From the NCBI GenBank assembly GCA_023386645.1, contig JAEWJI010000067.1:1-9249 (forward strand): DNA of 9,249 nt, given 5' to 3'. Below the pieces are notes generated by a model. The model was not told where the DNA came from. It worked only from the letters and a program-made list of their open reading frames with translations, and ran no database searches. Shown piece after piece: positions 1-6,555 of this stretch. Every line of letters begins with the position of its first letter. Within the stretch, counting starts at the first letter, position 1. The stretch comes from Pseudomonadota bacterium. Its GTDB lineage: Bacteria > Pseudomonadota > Alphaproteobacteria > Caulobacterales > Caulobacteraceae. A program made the translations under genes and the position numbers.

Positions 1-126
1 GGCGACAACGCCGAGCTGAACGTCGAGCTGATCACCCCGATCGCGATGGAAGAGAAGCTGCGCTTCGCCATCCGCGAAGGCGGCCGCACCGTCGGCGCCG
101 GCGTGGTGTCCAAGATCGTCGAGTAA
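1..126 (+). CDS. tuf: Elongation factor Tu, C-terminal fragment (5' end outside window)
   Basis: EF-Tu is the GTPase that delivers aminoacyl-tRNA to the ribosome in the cytoplasm. The window opens in frame on the last 41 codons and ends with TAA at 124-126. The visible residues belong to domain 3, the C-terminal beta barrel that contacts tRNA. They contain the familiar block ELITPIAMEEKLRFAIREGG followed by RTVGAGVV and a terminal KIVE, which is very characteristic of bacterial EF-Tu. The gene is normal at its 3' end and is followed by its own terminator at about 190-226. The usual neighbour, rpsJ, lies about 8.8 kb further on. The window cannot show whether this is the only tuf copy. Confidence 0.97.
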   Translation, partial: GDNAELNVELITPIAMEEKLRFAIREGGRTVGAGVVSKIVE

Positions 127-132
127 GCGATG

Positions 133-163
133 GCGCGCTAACGCGCGGCTCGCGGAGCCGCGC
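133..163 (+). other. GC-rich hairpins just downstream of tuf
   Basis: Positions 143-151 (GCGCGGCTC) pair perfectly with 155-163 (GAGCCGCGC) around a 3-nt loop, a 9-bp stem. A smaller stem, 133-137 with 142-146 around CTAA, overlaps it, so the two cannot form together. No T-run follows, so this is not itself the terminator. It may protect the 3' end of the tuf mRNA or slow polymerase before the terminator at 190. The structure is read by eye and its function is inferred. Confidence 0.45.
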
Positions 164-189
164 TGCTTGAGCGCCAGGTAAGACTACCG

Positions 190-226
190 AGCCCCCTCTG
201 GAGTGATCCGGCGGGGGCTTTTCTTT
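190..226 (+). terminator. Rho-independent terminator of tuf
   Basis: AGCCCCC at 190-196 pairs with GGGGGCT at 213-219, with a further short GGA/TCC stem and GTGA loop inside the 16-nt spacer. It is followed by a T-rich tail TTTTCTTT at 219-226. This is a standard intrinsic terminator about 65 nt after the tuf stop. It implies that tuf transcription does not run on into an S10 operon here. Confidence 0.85.
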
Positions 227-283
227 GCCGTTCTCCCCGCCAGGGCGAACGAAGCGAACTCGCGACCGACGCGTTTGCCCTGC

Positions 284-613
284 ATGGCCAAGCCCCTGAC
301 CACGCCCGACGGGCGCTATATCGTCGTGCGAGGGCGCTTGTGGCGGAAGGCGGATCCGGACTTGGCGGAGAGTGACCGGCAGGCCCTGGTGAACCGGCTG
401 ATGGCCGCGCGTCAGCGCGTGCGGGCCGCGCTGAAGGCCGAGGATGCTGTCGCGCTGAAGGCCGCGCGGGCCCAGGTGCAGGCGGCCAAGGAGGGGCTGG
501 GCGAGCGAGGAGCGGTCTGGTGGGCCGACGGTGCGCCGGATCTGAACCGAAAGATGGCGCGCAATACTCTCTATGCGGACTGGTTCGCCTCGGTGGAGCC
601 GGAGCCGGATTGA
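284..613 (+). CDS. Small conserved cytoplasmic protein of unknown function (109 aa)
   Basis: The predicted protein has no signal peptide or membrane segment. It has three parts: an N-terminal block with TPDGRYIVVRGRLWRK (residues 7-22), a charged alanine/arginine-rich helical middle (about 30-72), and a conserved-looking C-terminal block GERGAVWWADGAPDLNRKMARNTLYADWF (73-101). I recognise this arrangement as a widespread proteobacterial hypothetical family. From memory, some database entries call it 'biopolymer transporter Tol', which nothing here supports. The ATG at 284 is chosen. The in-frame GTG at 203 lies in the loop of the tuf terminator and would add a 27-residue arginine-rich extension unlike the family. 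No good Shine-Dalgarno precedes 284. The gene ends 39 nt before the carboxylesterase and may be cotranscribed with it. Function unknown. Confidence 0.75.
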   Translation: MAKPLTTPDGRYIVVRGRLWRKADPDLAESDRQALVNRLMAARQRVRAALKAEDAVALKAARAQVQAAKEGLGERGAVWWADGAPDLNRKMARNTLYADWFASVEPEPD

Positions 614-652
614 GGCGTTTCAGCTCTCTCCTTTAACGGCCAAGGTTGGTGG

Positions 653-2263
653 ATGCGGCGGCTCGGCGTGCTTTTGATGCTGGCGGGCGTGTGGTTGTCA
701 GGCTGCATCACACATCCAGGTCAGGCCTTCGCGGTGCGGTTCGCCTCGGATGCCCGGCCGGTGTTGGTCAGCACCCAGGCCGGTGTGGTCCGTGGGGTCG
801 AGGGCGCGGGCACGCGGGTGTTCCTGGGGGTGCCCTACGCCACGCCGCCGCTCGGCGAGCTGCGCTGGCGGGCGCCGAGGCCCGTGGAGCCGTGGTCCGG
901 CGTGCGGGACGCGACCCGCATCGGCAGTGACTGCACCCAGGCGATCAGCCGCGACGCCATCCTCGGTGCGGGCGGCGGGATGGTGTTCGGCTCGGAGGAC
1001 TGTCTCTACCTCAACATCCATGCGCCGGCGGGAGAACCCGACGCCGCCCGTCCCGTGATGGTCTACCTGCATGGTGGGGCCTTCACCATCGGGGCGGGGG
1101 CCAACTACGACCCCTCGCGACTGGCCCGCGAGCAGGATCGGGTGGTGGTCACGGTCAACTATCGGCTGGGCGCGCTTGGCTGGCTGGCGCATCCGGATTT
1201 CGTCCGCGACGGCGAGGGGGTGGGCGGCGAGTGGGGCCTGATGGACCAGCAGGCGGCGCTGCGCTGGGTGAGGGACAATATCGCGGGCTTCGGCGCCGAC
1301 CCCGGGAACGTGACCCTCTTCGCCGAGAGCTCCGGGGCTTGGAGCGCCTGTTATCTGATGGCCTCGCCCGGGTCGGAGGGCCTTTTCCACCGGGTGATCC
1401 TGCAGAGCGCGGGATGCCTGGAGCCGTCGTCACTGGTCGCGGCCGACCAGGCGGCGGAGCATGGCCGCCTGTTCGCGGCGGCCCGGGGTTGCAAGGGCGA
1501 GGACGTGCGGGCCTGCTTGCGGAGCAGAACCGCCTTCGAGATCCAGCGCGGCCGCTCGACGCGAGCCGGGATCAACGGCCCCGGCTCCTGGGGACCGGTG
1601 CACGGCGGGGTCGTGTCGCCCGAGAACCCGGCGGTCGCCTTCTCCACCGGCCGGTTCGTTCGGACGCCGGTCGTCGTGGGGACCAATGCCGACGAGGGGC
1701 GACTGTTCGCCGTCGAGGTGCGCAGCCTGGACCGCTACGAGAAGGAGACGCTGTGGATGTATGGCGACGAGGGGCGGCGGATCCTCGAACGCTATCCGGT
1801 CGGCGACGAGGGGCCGGCTCTGACCATCGCTCGCAGCTTCACCGACCAGAGGTTCGCCTGTCCGTCGCATGTGCTGCGGCGGGTGCTGGCCCGGCATGTC
1901 CCGGTCTGGGGCTATGAGTTCGCGGATGCGGAGGCTCCGATCCGCCTGCCGGACTGGATCACCGGCCTGGACATGGGCGCCTATCACGCCAGCGAACTGG
2001 CCTATGTCTTCGGGACCTCGTGGCTGTTCGCCGACATTGACGCCTTCACCCCCGAGCAGCGGGCCCTGTCGGAACGGATGATGGGGCTGTGGGCCGGGTT
2101 CGGGCAGGGGCCGGCGTTCCAGGCGGAATGGCCGCGTGTCGAGGCCGACGGCGGGCCGGTGAAGGTGTTCGCGCCGGAGGGCGATCGGATGGACGACCGC
2201 TTCTTCGAGCGCCGCAACTGCGACCTGTGGGGCGGCACCAGCTTCGGCGCGGTCGAGGGCTAG
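653..2263 (+). CDS. Type B carboxylesterase, predicted lipoprotein
   Basis: This is a serine hydrolase of the alpha/beta-hydrolase fold (carboxylesterase type B, COesterase), expected to cleave carboxylic esters; the substrate is unknown. The 536-aa length is usual for the family. The N-terminus MRRLGVLLMLAGVWLSGC carries a lipobox (LSGC, Cys18), so it is probably membrane-anchored in the periplasm or outer membrane. Family signatures appear in order: PYATPPLGELRWRAP (61-75), EDCLYLNI (115-122), oxyanion-hole HGGAF (140-144), nucleophile elbow FAESSGA with Ser226, TNADEG with Glu348 as acid, and GAYHASELAYVFG with His445. The elbow is unusual in having Ala where the GESAG consensus has Gly. 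The start is the first ATG of the lipoprotein signal, with a modest AAGG upstream. It converges on the L,D-transpeptidase with overlapping stops. Confidence 0.93.
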   Translation: MRRLGVLLMLAGVWLSGCITHPGQAFAVRFASDARPVLVSTQAGVVRGVEGAGTRVFLGVPYATPPLGELRWRAPRPVEPWSGVRDATRIGSDCTQAISRDAILGAGGGMVFGSEDCLYLNIHAPAGEPDAARPVMVYLHGGAFTIGAGANYDPSRLAREQDRVVVTVNYRLGALGWLAHPDFVRDGEGVGGEWGLMDQQAALRWVRDNIAGFGADPGNVTLFAESSGAWSACYLMASPGSEGLFHRVILQSAGCLEPSSLVAADQAAEHGRLFAAARGCKGEDVRACLRSRTAFEIQRGRSTRAGINGPGSWGPVHGGVVSPENPAVAFSTGRFVRTPVVVGTNADEGRLFAVEVRSLDRYEKETLWMYGDEGRRILERYPVGDEGPALTIARSFTDQRFACPSHVLRRVLARHVPVWGYEFADAEAPIRLPDWITGLDMGAYHASELAYVFGTSWLFADIDAFTPEQRALSERMMGLWAGFGQGPAFQAEWPRVEADGGPVKVFAPEGDRMDDRFFERRNCDLWGGTSFGAVEG

Positions 2264-3336
2264 ACGAACTCCACGACCACGCCCGGCTTGACCGCGGCGG
2301 CCAGCTGTTCGGCGTCCCAGTTGGTCAGGCGGACGCAGCCGTTCGACGCGGTCTTGCCGATCTTGGCCGGGTCGGGCGACCCATGGATGCCATAGGTGTC
2401 GCGCGACAGGTCGATCCAGACCGTGCCGACCGGGTTGTTCGGGCCGGGGGGAACCACGACCCGCTTGTCGCCGCGATCGTAGCTGACCCGTTTCGGGTCG
2501 TAGGTGTAGTCCGGCTCGGGCGCCACGCCGACCACCGTGAGGCGGCCGGACGGGGCGGGGCGTTCGGGCGAGCCGATGGTGGCGGGGTAGAAGGCGAGCA
2601 GTCGGCCATCCTCGGCATAGGCCCGGAGCGCCTTCTCCGACTTGCTGACCACGATCCGCTTGACCTCGGCGGGCAGCGGCAGGGCCGGGGAGGCGGCGAC
2701 CACCAGCCGCTGGCCCGCGCGGGTGAAGTCGGCGTTCGGGTTCAGGGCCTGCAGCAGGGCCTCGCTCATGTGGAAGCGTTCGGCCAGGGCCTCGAGCGCC
2801 GAACCATAGCCGGCGCCGGCCGTGGCCAGGGCCTGGAGGTCATCTCCAGCAGGCTGGCTGAAGGGGCCGCGCACGTCGGCGGCCGTGGTGACGTAGGTGG
2901 TCAGGGCCGGGCCCCGGTCGGCGGCGGCGAGACGTTGGAGCAAGGCGTCGTCGGCGCCGCCCTCGCCCATGCCGTTCGCCTCGCGATAGGCGGCGACGGC
3001 CTGGCGCAGGTTCTCGCCATCCAACCCATCGATGATCCCGGGCGAGAAGGCGGTGCGGTCCAGCAGAATCTGCAGCCGCACCAAGGCGGGGTCCGGTCGG
3101 GCGGCGGTGGCGTCCGGAACAGAAGGGGGCGCTGCCGGCGCCTCGGCGCCTGGGCTCGGGGCGGACCTCGGCACGGGGGCTAAGGTCGCTGTCTCGATCG
3201 ATCGCGCCAGCGGTCCCAGGTCGTCGGCCGGACGCTGGGCCGCGGGCGGCTCCGTCGCCCCCTCGGGGCTGTTGTTCGCGCCGCAGGCGGCGAGGAGGGC
3301 GACGAGGGATACGGCGACGGCCGGACGCAGGATCAT
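2260..3336 (-). CDS. L,D-transpeptidase (YkuD) lipoprotein with PG-binding and LysM-like regions
   Basis: It is expected to form 3-3 crosslinks in peptidoglycan or to attach proteins to it, acting in the periplasm. The 358-aa protein starts with a lipoprotein signal (SLVALLAAC, Cys18). A Pro/Ala-rich linker (about 20-82) follows, then a PG_binding_1-like helical segment (about 84-122), a LysM-like stretch (about 175-214, including ALAERFHMSEALLQALNP and a GQRLVVA end), and a C-terminal YkuD domain (about 225-358). The YkuD catalytic signature is complete: His318 in YGIHGS, then SNGCVR with Cys334 and Arg336. The start is the ATG of the signal peptide. It lies 75 nt after the SGNH hydrolase stop on the same strand and could share its transcript. 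A weak EcfG-like promoter is also possible in that gap. Such multidomain YkuD proteins are common in alphaproteobacteria; I give no gene symbol because paralogues are many. Confidence 0.94.
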   Translation of the reverse strand: MILRPAVAVSLVALLAACGANNSPEGATEPPAAQRPADDLGPLARSIETATLAPVPRSAPSPGAEAPAAPPSVPDATAARPDPALVRLQILLDRTAFSPGIIDGLDGENLRQAVAAYREANGMGEGGADDALLQRLAAADRGPALTTYVTTAADVRGPFSQPAGDDLQALATAGAGYGSALEALAERFHMSEALLQALNPNADFTRAGQRLVVAASPALPLPAEVKRIVVSKSEKALRAYAEDGRLLAFYPATIGSPERPAPSGRLTVVGVAPEPDYTYDPKRVSYDRGDKRVVVPPGPNNPVGTVWIDLSRDTYGIHGSPDPAKIGKTASNGCVRLTNWDAEQLAAAVKPGVVVEFV

Positions 3337-3367
3337 GGGGAACTCTGACTGAGGCGTGGCCCCAGAA

Positions 3368-3392
3368 AGCGCGTCGCCGCCGTCGCCGTTCC
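3368..3392 (-). promoter_or_regulatory. Possible EcfG/SigT-type promoter for the L,D-transpeptidase
   Basis: On the minus strand GGGAAC, containing the EcfG -35 core GGAAC (3392-3388), is followed after 16 nt by CGCT (3371-3368). The alphaproteobacterial general-stress consensus is GGAAC-N16/17-CGTT, so the -10 has one mismatch. A start near 3361 would give a leader of about 25 nt to the ATG at 3336. A short motif like this occurs by chance fairly often, so the call is weak. Confidence 0.22.
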
Positions 3393-3411
3393 CGGTGACT
3401 ATGCGAGGCGA

Positions 3412-4158
3412 TCAGCGAAGGGCGGCGGCAAGGCCTTCGGCGGTGATCTCGGACCAACAGGCGTAGCCCTGGTCGTTCAGGTGCAGGTCGTCTGGGCCCA
3501 CGCCGCCGCGATCCAGCCCGTTCCAAGCGGCCATGGCCCCGAAGCGGTTGAGCGAGGCGTAACCCTTGCGGCCAGCCTCCAGATGGATCAGACGCGACAT
3601 CTCGCCCAAGGCCGGATTGCGGCCCCGGAAGCTGGGGTTGGGGGTGTTCTCGGGCAGGCGCTGCGGGTCGATCAGCAAGACGTCGACCTCGGCCTCGTCC
3701 AGCACGGCCTCGCCCCGTCGGAAGGCGTCGAAGATCGCCTGGCCGTCCAGCTCGCGCAGGATGTCGTTGGTGCCGAGCTGCCAGATCACCAGGTGCGGCC
3801 GGGCGGCCTCTACCTCGCGCGCCAGCCGGGCGGCGGTGTCGGGAGTAGCCTCGCCACCGATGCCGCGATTGACCACGGTAATGTCCGCGCCAGGCAGGCG
3901 GCGACGCAAACCGGCCTCGAGCATCGGAACGAACCCCAGCTCGGGCCGGCTGGCGCCCGCGCCCTCGATGGAGGACGAACCGACCGCCAGGATGCGCAGC
4001 GGAAGGCCTGCGGCCAGCCGCGCGCGGCTGTTCTCCAGTCCGCCGTTCGCCACGACATGCTCGGCCGTCACCGGGCAGGCGGCCGGGGCGGCCGATGTCC
4101 GTTCCGCCTGGACGGGCTGGGTCGCGAGGGCGGTGGCGAGGGCGAGGCTGGCGATCAT
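3412..4158 (-). CDS. Secreted SGNH/GDSL-family hydrolase (lysophospholipase/esterase-like)
   Basis: This is a predicted esterase or deacylase of the SGNH superfamily; substrates in the family include lysophospholipids, acyl-thioesters and acetylated sugars. The 248-aa protein has a short signal peptide (MIASLALATALATQPVQA, cleavage near residue 18). All four blocks are visible. Block I is AVGSSSIEG with Ser62 as nucleophile, and the usual Asp of GDS is replaced by Ser61. Block II is NRGIGGE with Gly99. Block III is QLGTND with Asn131. Block V is DDLH with Asp223 and His226. ATG at 4156-4158 overlaps the TGA of the upstream small gene (ATGA), and a GGAGAG lies inside that gene, indicating translational coupling. 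The L,D-transpeptidase follows after 75 nt. The 'TesA-like' type fits the length, but the substrate cannot be told. Confidence 0.9.
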   Translation of the reverse strand: MIASLALATALATQPVQAERTSAAPAACPVTAEHVVANGGLENSRARLAAGLPLRILAVGSSSIEGAGASRPELGFVPMLEAGLRRRLPGADITVVNRGIGGEATPDTAARLAREVEAARPHLVIWQLGTNDILRELDGQAIFDAFRRGEAVLDEAEVDVLLIDPQRLPENTPNPSFRGRNPALGEMSRLIHLEAGRKGYASLNRFGAMAAWNGLDRGGVGPDDLHLNDQGYACWSEITAEGLAAALR

Positions 4159-4346
4159 GGATTGGGCTCTCCGGTCGAGGGGTCGGTCAGGGTGTCGCCG
4201 GAGTTCGAGGTGCCTTCGGAGCCGCGCGGCTCCTGGGCGGGGCGGGGCGGCTGGCCGGAACGGTCCGGGCGTTCCTCCTCATACTCCACTTCCCGATTCT
4301 CGGGACGGCCTTGCTGCTTGTGGGGCGGGGGGGTGCGGTCGGTCAT
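4155..4346 (-). CDS. Tiny disordered acidic/proline-rich protein (63 aa), coupled to the SGNH hydrolase
   Basis: The predicted 63-residue protein is entirely hydrophilic, rich in Pro, Glu, Arg, Gly, Ser and Thr, with no signal peptide, cysteine or hydrophobic core. It begins MTDRTPPPHKQQGRPENREVE and ends in a Ser/Thr/Gly-rich tail, and is very probably disordered. I do not recognise the family. The start at 4346 is chosen because GGAG sits 6 nt upstream (4353-4356). In-frame ATGs at 4373 and 4406 lack a comparable site. Its TGA overlaps the ATG of the hydrolase by ATGA, so it is the first gene of that minus-strand unit. It could be a real small protein or a leader cistron that mainly drives translation of the hydrolase. 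Confidence 0.6.
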   Translation of the reverse strand: MTDRTPPPHKQQGRPENREVEYEEERPDRSGQPPRPAQEPRGSEGTSNSGDTLTDPSTGEPNP

Positions 4347-4352
4347 CGTGGA

Positions 4353-4356
4353 CTCC
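4353..4356 (-). promoter_or_regulatory. Shine-Dalgarno that decides the start of the 63-aa protein
   Basis: GGAG on the minus strand, 6 nt before the ATG at 4346-4344. It favours this start over the two upstream in-frame ATGs. Confidence 0.6.
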
Positions 4357-4446
4357 AAGCGGGTTCTGCTCATCGAACGTCCCTGATCGGCGGCGGCTCC
4401 ACACACATCCCTTGTTCACCATGGCCCTAAACCGTCCTGAAAAGGC

Positions 4447-4471
4447 CGCTGGGCTAAAAGAGGGCCCAGCG
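4447..4471. repeat. Perfect 8-bp inverted repeat in the divergent intergenic region
   Basis: CGCTGGGC at 4447-4454 and GCCCAGCG at 4464-4471 are separated by 9 nt (TAAAAGAGG). It lies in the roughly 155-nt gap between the divergent 63-aa gene and the acyltransferase gene. It overlaps GCTAAAAG (4453-4460), which matches 7 of 8 positions of the Caulobacter housekeeping -10 GCTANAWC, although I see no convincing -35. It could be an operator over a promoter, or a hairpin in the leader of the plus-strand operon. Confidence 0.45.
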
Positions 4472-4501
4472 CCCGGGAATGGGCGGCCTGAAGGGGGCGG
4501 C

Positions 4502-5638
4502 ATGACGGCGCTAGAGGTCGAGATCGTATCGGCCGAGGAGCTGAGGGACGGGGACTGGGCGCTGTGGCGCGCCTGGGCCGACGCGGACCCGAACCTGTCC
4601 AGCCCCTATTTTCGACCGGAGTTCACGCGCACGGCGTCGCGGATCAGCCCCGATTCGGCCGTGGCGGTGTTCCTACGTGGCGGCCATGTGGTCGGGTTCT
4701 TCCCCCATCAGCGGCGCGGCGGAGCCCTGCAGCCGATCGCCGCGCCGATGAACGACTATCATGCGGTCATCGCCGCGCCCGGCGAGACGATCTCGCTGGA
4801 GGATGTGGCGCGACTGCTCAATCCTCGCCGCCTGAACGTCAACGCCTGGGTCGGACCGGCGGCGGCGGGGGTGGACCGGCACACGGTGCAGGTGGTGATG
4901 CCCGACGGCTTCGACGCCTGGTACGCGGAGCGCCGGGCGACCCACGGCAAGTTCTTCAAGGACAAGGAGCGCGCCCGGCGCAGCATGGAAACCGAGCTGG
5001 GGCCGCTCCGCGCCACCCACGGCATCGTCGACACCGCCATGCTGGACGAGCTGATCGGCCTGAAGCAGGCCCAGTATCGGCGGTCCAATCGCCACGACGT
5101 CTTCGCCTGCGGCTGGACGCGGGATTTGCTCCACGCCTTCATGGATCATCCGACCCACGACGGGTTCGGCGGCTGCCTGACCGCGCTGTGGGCCGGCGAT
5201 CATCGCGTGGCGATGGAGTTCTCGCTGTTTGGCGGGGACACCTATCATTTCTGGTTCCCGGCCTATGAGCCCCGGTTCGCACGCTGCTCCCCCGGCATCC
5301 TGCTGAGCATGGAAACCATGCGGGCCGTGTCGCCCCGCGGCGTGACCGTCTTCGACTATGGCTTCGAGGGCGAGCACTACAAGAAGTACTTCTGCAACGG
5401 CCGCCGAGCCCTGCGCGAGGCCGTCATCCTACGCCCTGGCCTGGGCGCGGGGCTGAGCGAGGCCGCTGTCGGCGTGCTGAACGTCGCCGCCCGGGGGCGG
5501 GGCGACGCCCTGCGCACCAGCGTCCGCAGGCGCTGGGCCGCCATCGAGGCCTGCGAGACCACCCCGATCAACCGAATGAAGGGCGCGGCCCAGGCGGTGC
5601 ACGCCGCCGCCGCCAAACTGGCTCGCCCCCACGCCTGA
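4502..5638 (+). CDS. GNAT/FemAB-like acyltransferase (BioF2-like, Acetyltransf_6; CelD/BcsL type)
   Basis: This is a predicted cytoplasmic N-acyl or aminoacyl transferase with the double-GNAT fold seen in COG5653 (CelD/BcsL) and FemAB-like proteins. Relatives act in exopolysaccharide, cell-wall or holdfast biology. The acceptor here is unknown. The 378-aa protein has a divergent first half (1-135). A basic helix with HGKFFKDKERARRSMETELG (148-167) follows, then the signature second domain: GLKQAQYRRSNRHD (186-199), ALWAGDHRVAMEFSLFGGDTYHFWFPAY (228-255), SPGILLSMETM (263-273) and FDYGFEGEHYKKYFC (284-298). The C-terminal tail (about 315-378) is Ala/Arg-rich. No signal peptide is present. ATG at 4502 is chosen because AAGGGGG (4491-4497) lies just upstream; the open frame continues upstream to 3566 but only as antisense to the hydrolase. 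It is 8 nt from the next gene, indicating an operon. Confidence 0.85.
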   Translation: MTALEVEIVSAEELRDGDWALWRAWADADPNLSSPYFRPEFTRTASRISPDSAVAVFLRGGHVVGFFPHQRRGGALQPIAAPMNDYHAVIAAPGETISLEDVARLLNPRRLNVNAWVGPAAAGVDRHTVQVVMPDGFDAWYAERRATHGKFFKDKERARRSMETELGPLRATHGIVDTAMLDELIGLKQAQYRRSNRHDVFACGWTRDLLHAFMDHPTHDGFGGCLTALWAGDHRVAMEFSLFGGDTYHFWFPAYEPRFARCSPGILLSMETMRAVSPRGVTVFDYGFEGEHYKKYFCNGRRALREAVILRPGLGAGLSEAAVGVLNVAARGRGDALRTSVRRRWAAIEACETTPINRMKGAAQAVHAAAAKLARPHA

Positions 5639-5646
5639 GGACGCTG

Positions 5647-6555
5647 ATGACCGAGCTGCGCACCCGCTATCCCGGACCCATCAAGCAGGCCGCGGTCCAT
5701 CCCCATCGGCTGGTGGACCAGGGCTTCGCCGAGGATGGGGCCCTGGCCGACGTGCTGGACCGCTATCCGGCCGAGTTGTTCGACATCAACCTGTACGACT
5801 ACGACGAAGAGGGGCAGGTCTCGCTGCGCACCGGCGCGCGCGGGCGGCTTTCGGGTCCCGAGTTGCTGGAGGCGATCAAGCAGGGGCGGCTGTGGGTCAA
5901 TCTGCGCGAGGTCGAGCGCGGCTGGCCCGAGCTGTGGGCCGCCGCCATGGCGGACTTCCAGACGATCCAGGCGACCTATCCCGGCATGAAGGCGGTGACC
6001 AACGCGGGTCAGCTGATCCTGTCCTCGCCCAAGGCGCGGGTGCCCTATCACTTCGACGCCGCCGGCGTTGTGCTGTTCCACCTGCGAGGCCGCAAGCGCC
6101 TGTTCGTCTATCCGGGCGACGAGGCGCACTTGCCGGAAGCCAGCATGGAGCAGGTCGTCGCGCGCCAGCAGACCGAGGAGCTGCCCTACACCCTGGCCTT
6201 CGAACAGGACGCGCACGTTATCGACCTAAAGCCGGGCCAGGCCCTGACCTGGCCGCTCTACGCTCCGCACAGGGTGGAGAACCTGGATCGATTCTGCGTG
6301 TCCCTGTCGATGGACTTCCAGACCTGGCCCAGCCGGTGGCGCAACGGAGCGCTCTATACGAACGCGGTGCTGCGCAGCCGGGGCGCCCGTCCCAGGATGA
6401 CCGACCGGATGGCCGCCCCGGAACTCGCCGCCCGCTGGGCCGCGTCGCTGGCGTTGAAGCGGGTCGGTGGTCTGAAGAGCCGGCTCGGAGACTTCAAGCG
6501 CGACTTCGAGCCGGAGGTTGGGGCCGAGGATGGGGCGGGGGCGATCAGGAGCTGA
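5647..6555 (+). CDS. JmjC/cupin-like protein, putative Fe(II)/2-oxoglutarate oxygenase
   Basis: It is likely a member of the cupin_8/JmjC-like class, enzymes that use Fe(II), O2 and 2-oxoglutarate to hydroxylate proteins or small molecules. The 302-aa protein has no signal peptide. The core lies at about 115-222. YHFDAAGVVLFHLRGRKRLFVYP carries the HxD pair His135/Asp137 and Lys150, which is placed like the co-substrate-binding lysine. YAPHRVEN supplies the distal His208. All three metal ligands therefore appear present. The N-terminal 110 residues are acidic and Trp/Leu-rich (DINLYDYDEEG; LWVNLREVERGWPELW), and the C-terminus (about 230-302) is basic and helical, possibly for dimerisation. 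The ATG at 5647 follows the acyltransferase stop by 8 nt, and TGAGGA at that stop serves as the Shine-Dalgarno, so the two are coupled. The substrate is unknown; a protein or a product of the acyltransferase are both possible. Confidence 0.82.
   Translation: MTELRTRYPGPIKQAAVHPHRLVDQGFAEDGALADVLDRYPAELFDINLYDYDEEGQVSLRTGARGRLSGPELLEAIKQGRLWVNLREVERGWPELWAAAMADFQTIQATYPGMKAVTNAGQLILSSPKARVPYHFDAAGVVLFHLRGRKRLFVYPGDEAHLPEASMEQVVARQQTEELPYTLAFEQDAHVIDLKPGQALTWPLYAPHRVENLDRFCVSLSMDFQTWPSRWRNGALYTNAVLRSRGARPRMTDRMAAPELAARWAASLALKRVGGLKSRLGDFKRDFEPEVGAEDGAGAIRS

Noticed and set aside
203..283. GTG start extending the 109-aa protein upstream
   Set aside because: The GTG is inside the loop of the tuf terminator, and the added residues do not resemble the conserved N-terminus that begins at 284.
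2089..3183. 364-aa plus-strand open frame crossing the carboxylesterase end and the L,D-transpeptidase
   Set aside because: It spans two well-supported genes in other frames and has a low-complexity Gly/Arg/Ala composition typical of shadow frames.
3566..4501. In-frame upstream extension of the acyltransferase (312 codons)
   Set aside because: It runs antisense to the SGNH hydrolase and the 63-aa gene, is Ser/Arg-rich without family features, and a good ribosome site marks the start at 4502.
5377..6216. 279-aa minus-strand open frame opposite the acyltransferase/oxygenase junction
   Set aside because: It is a shadow of two genes with clear motifs; no signal, start site or family support.
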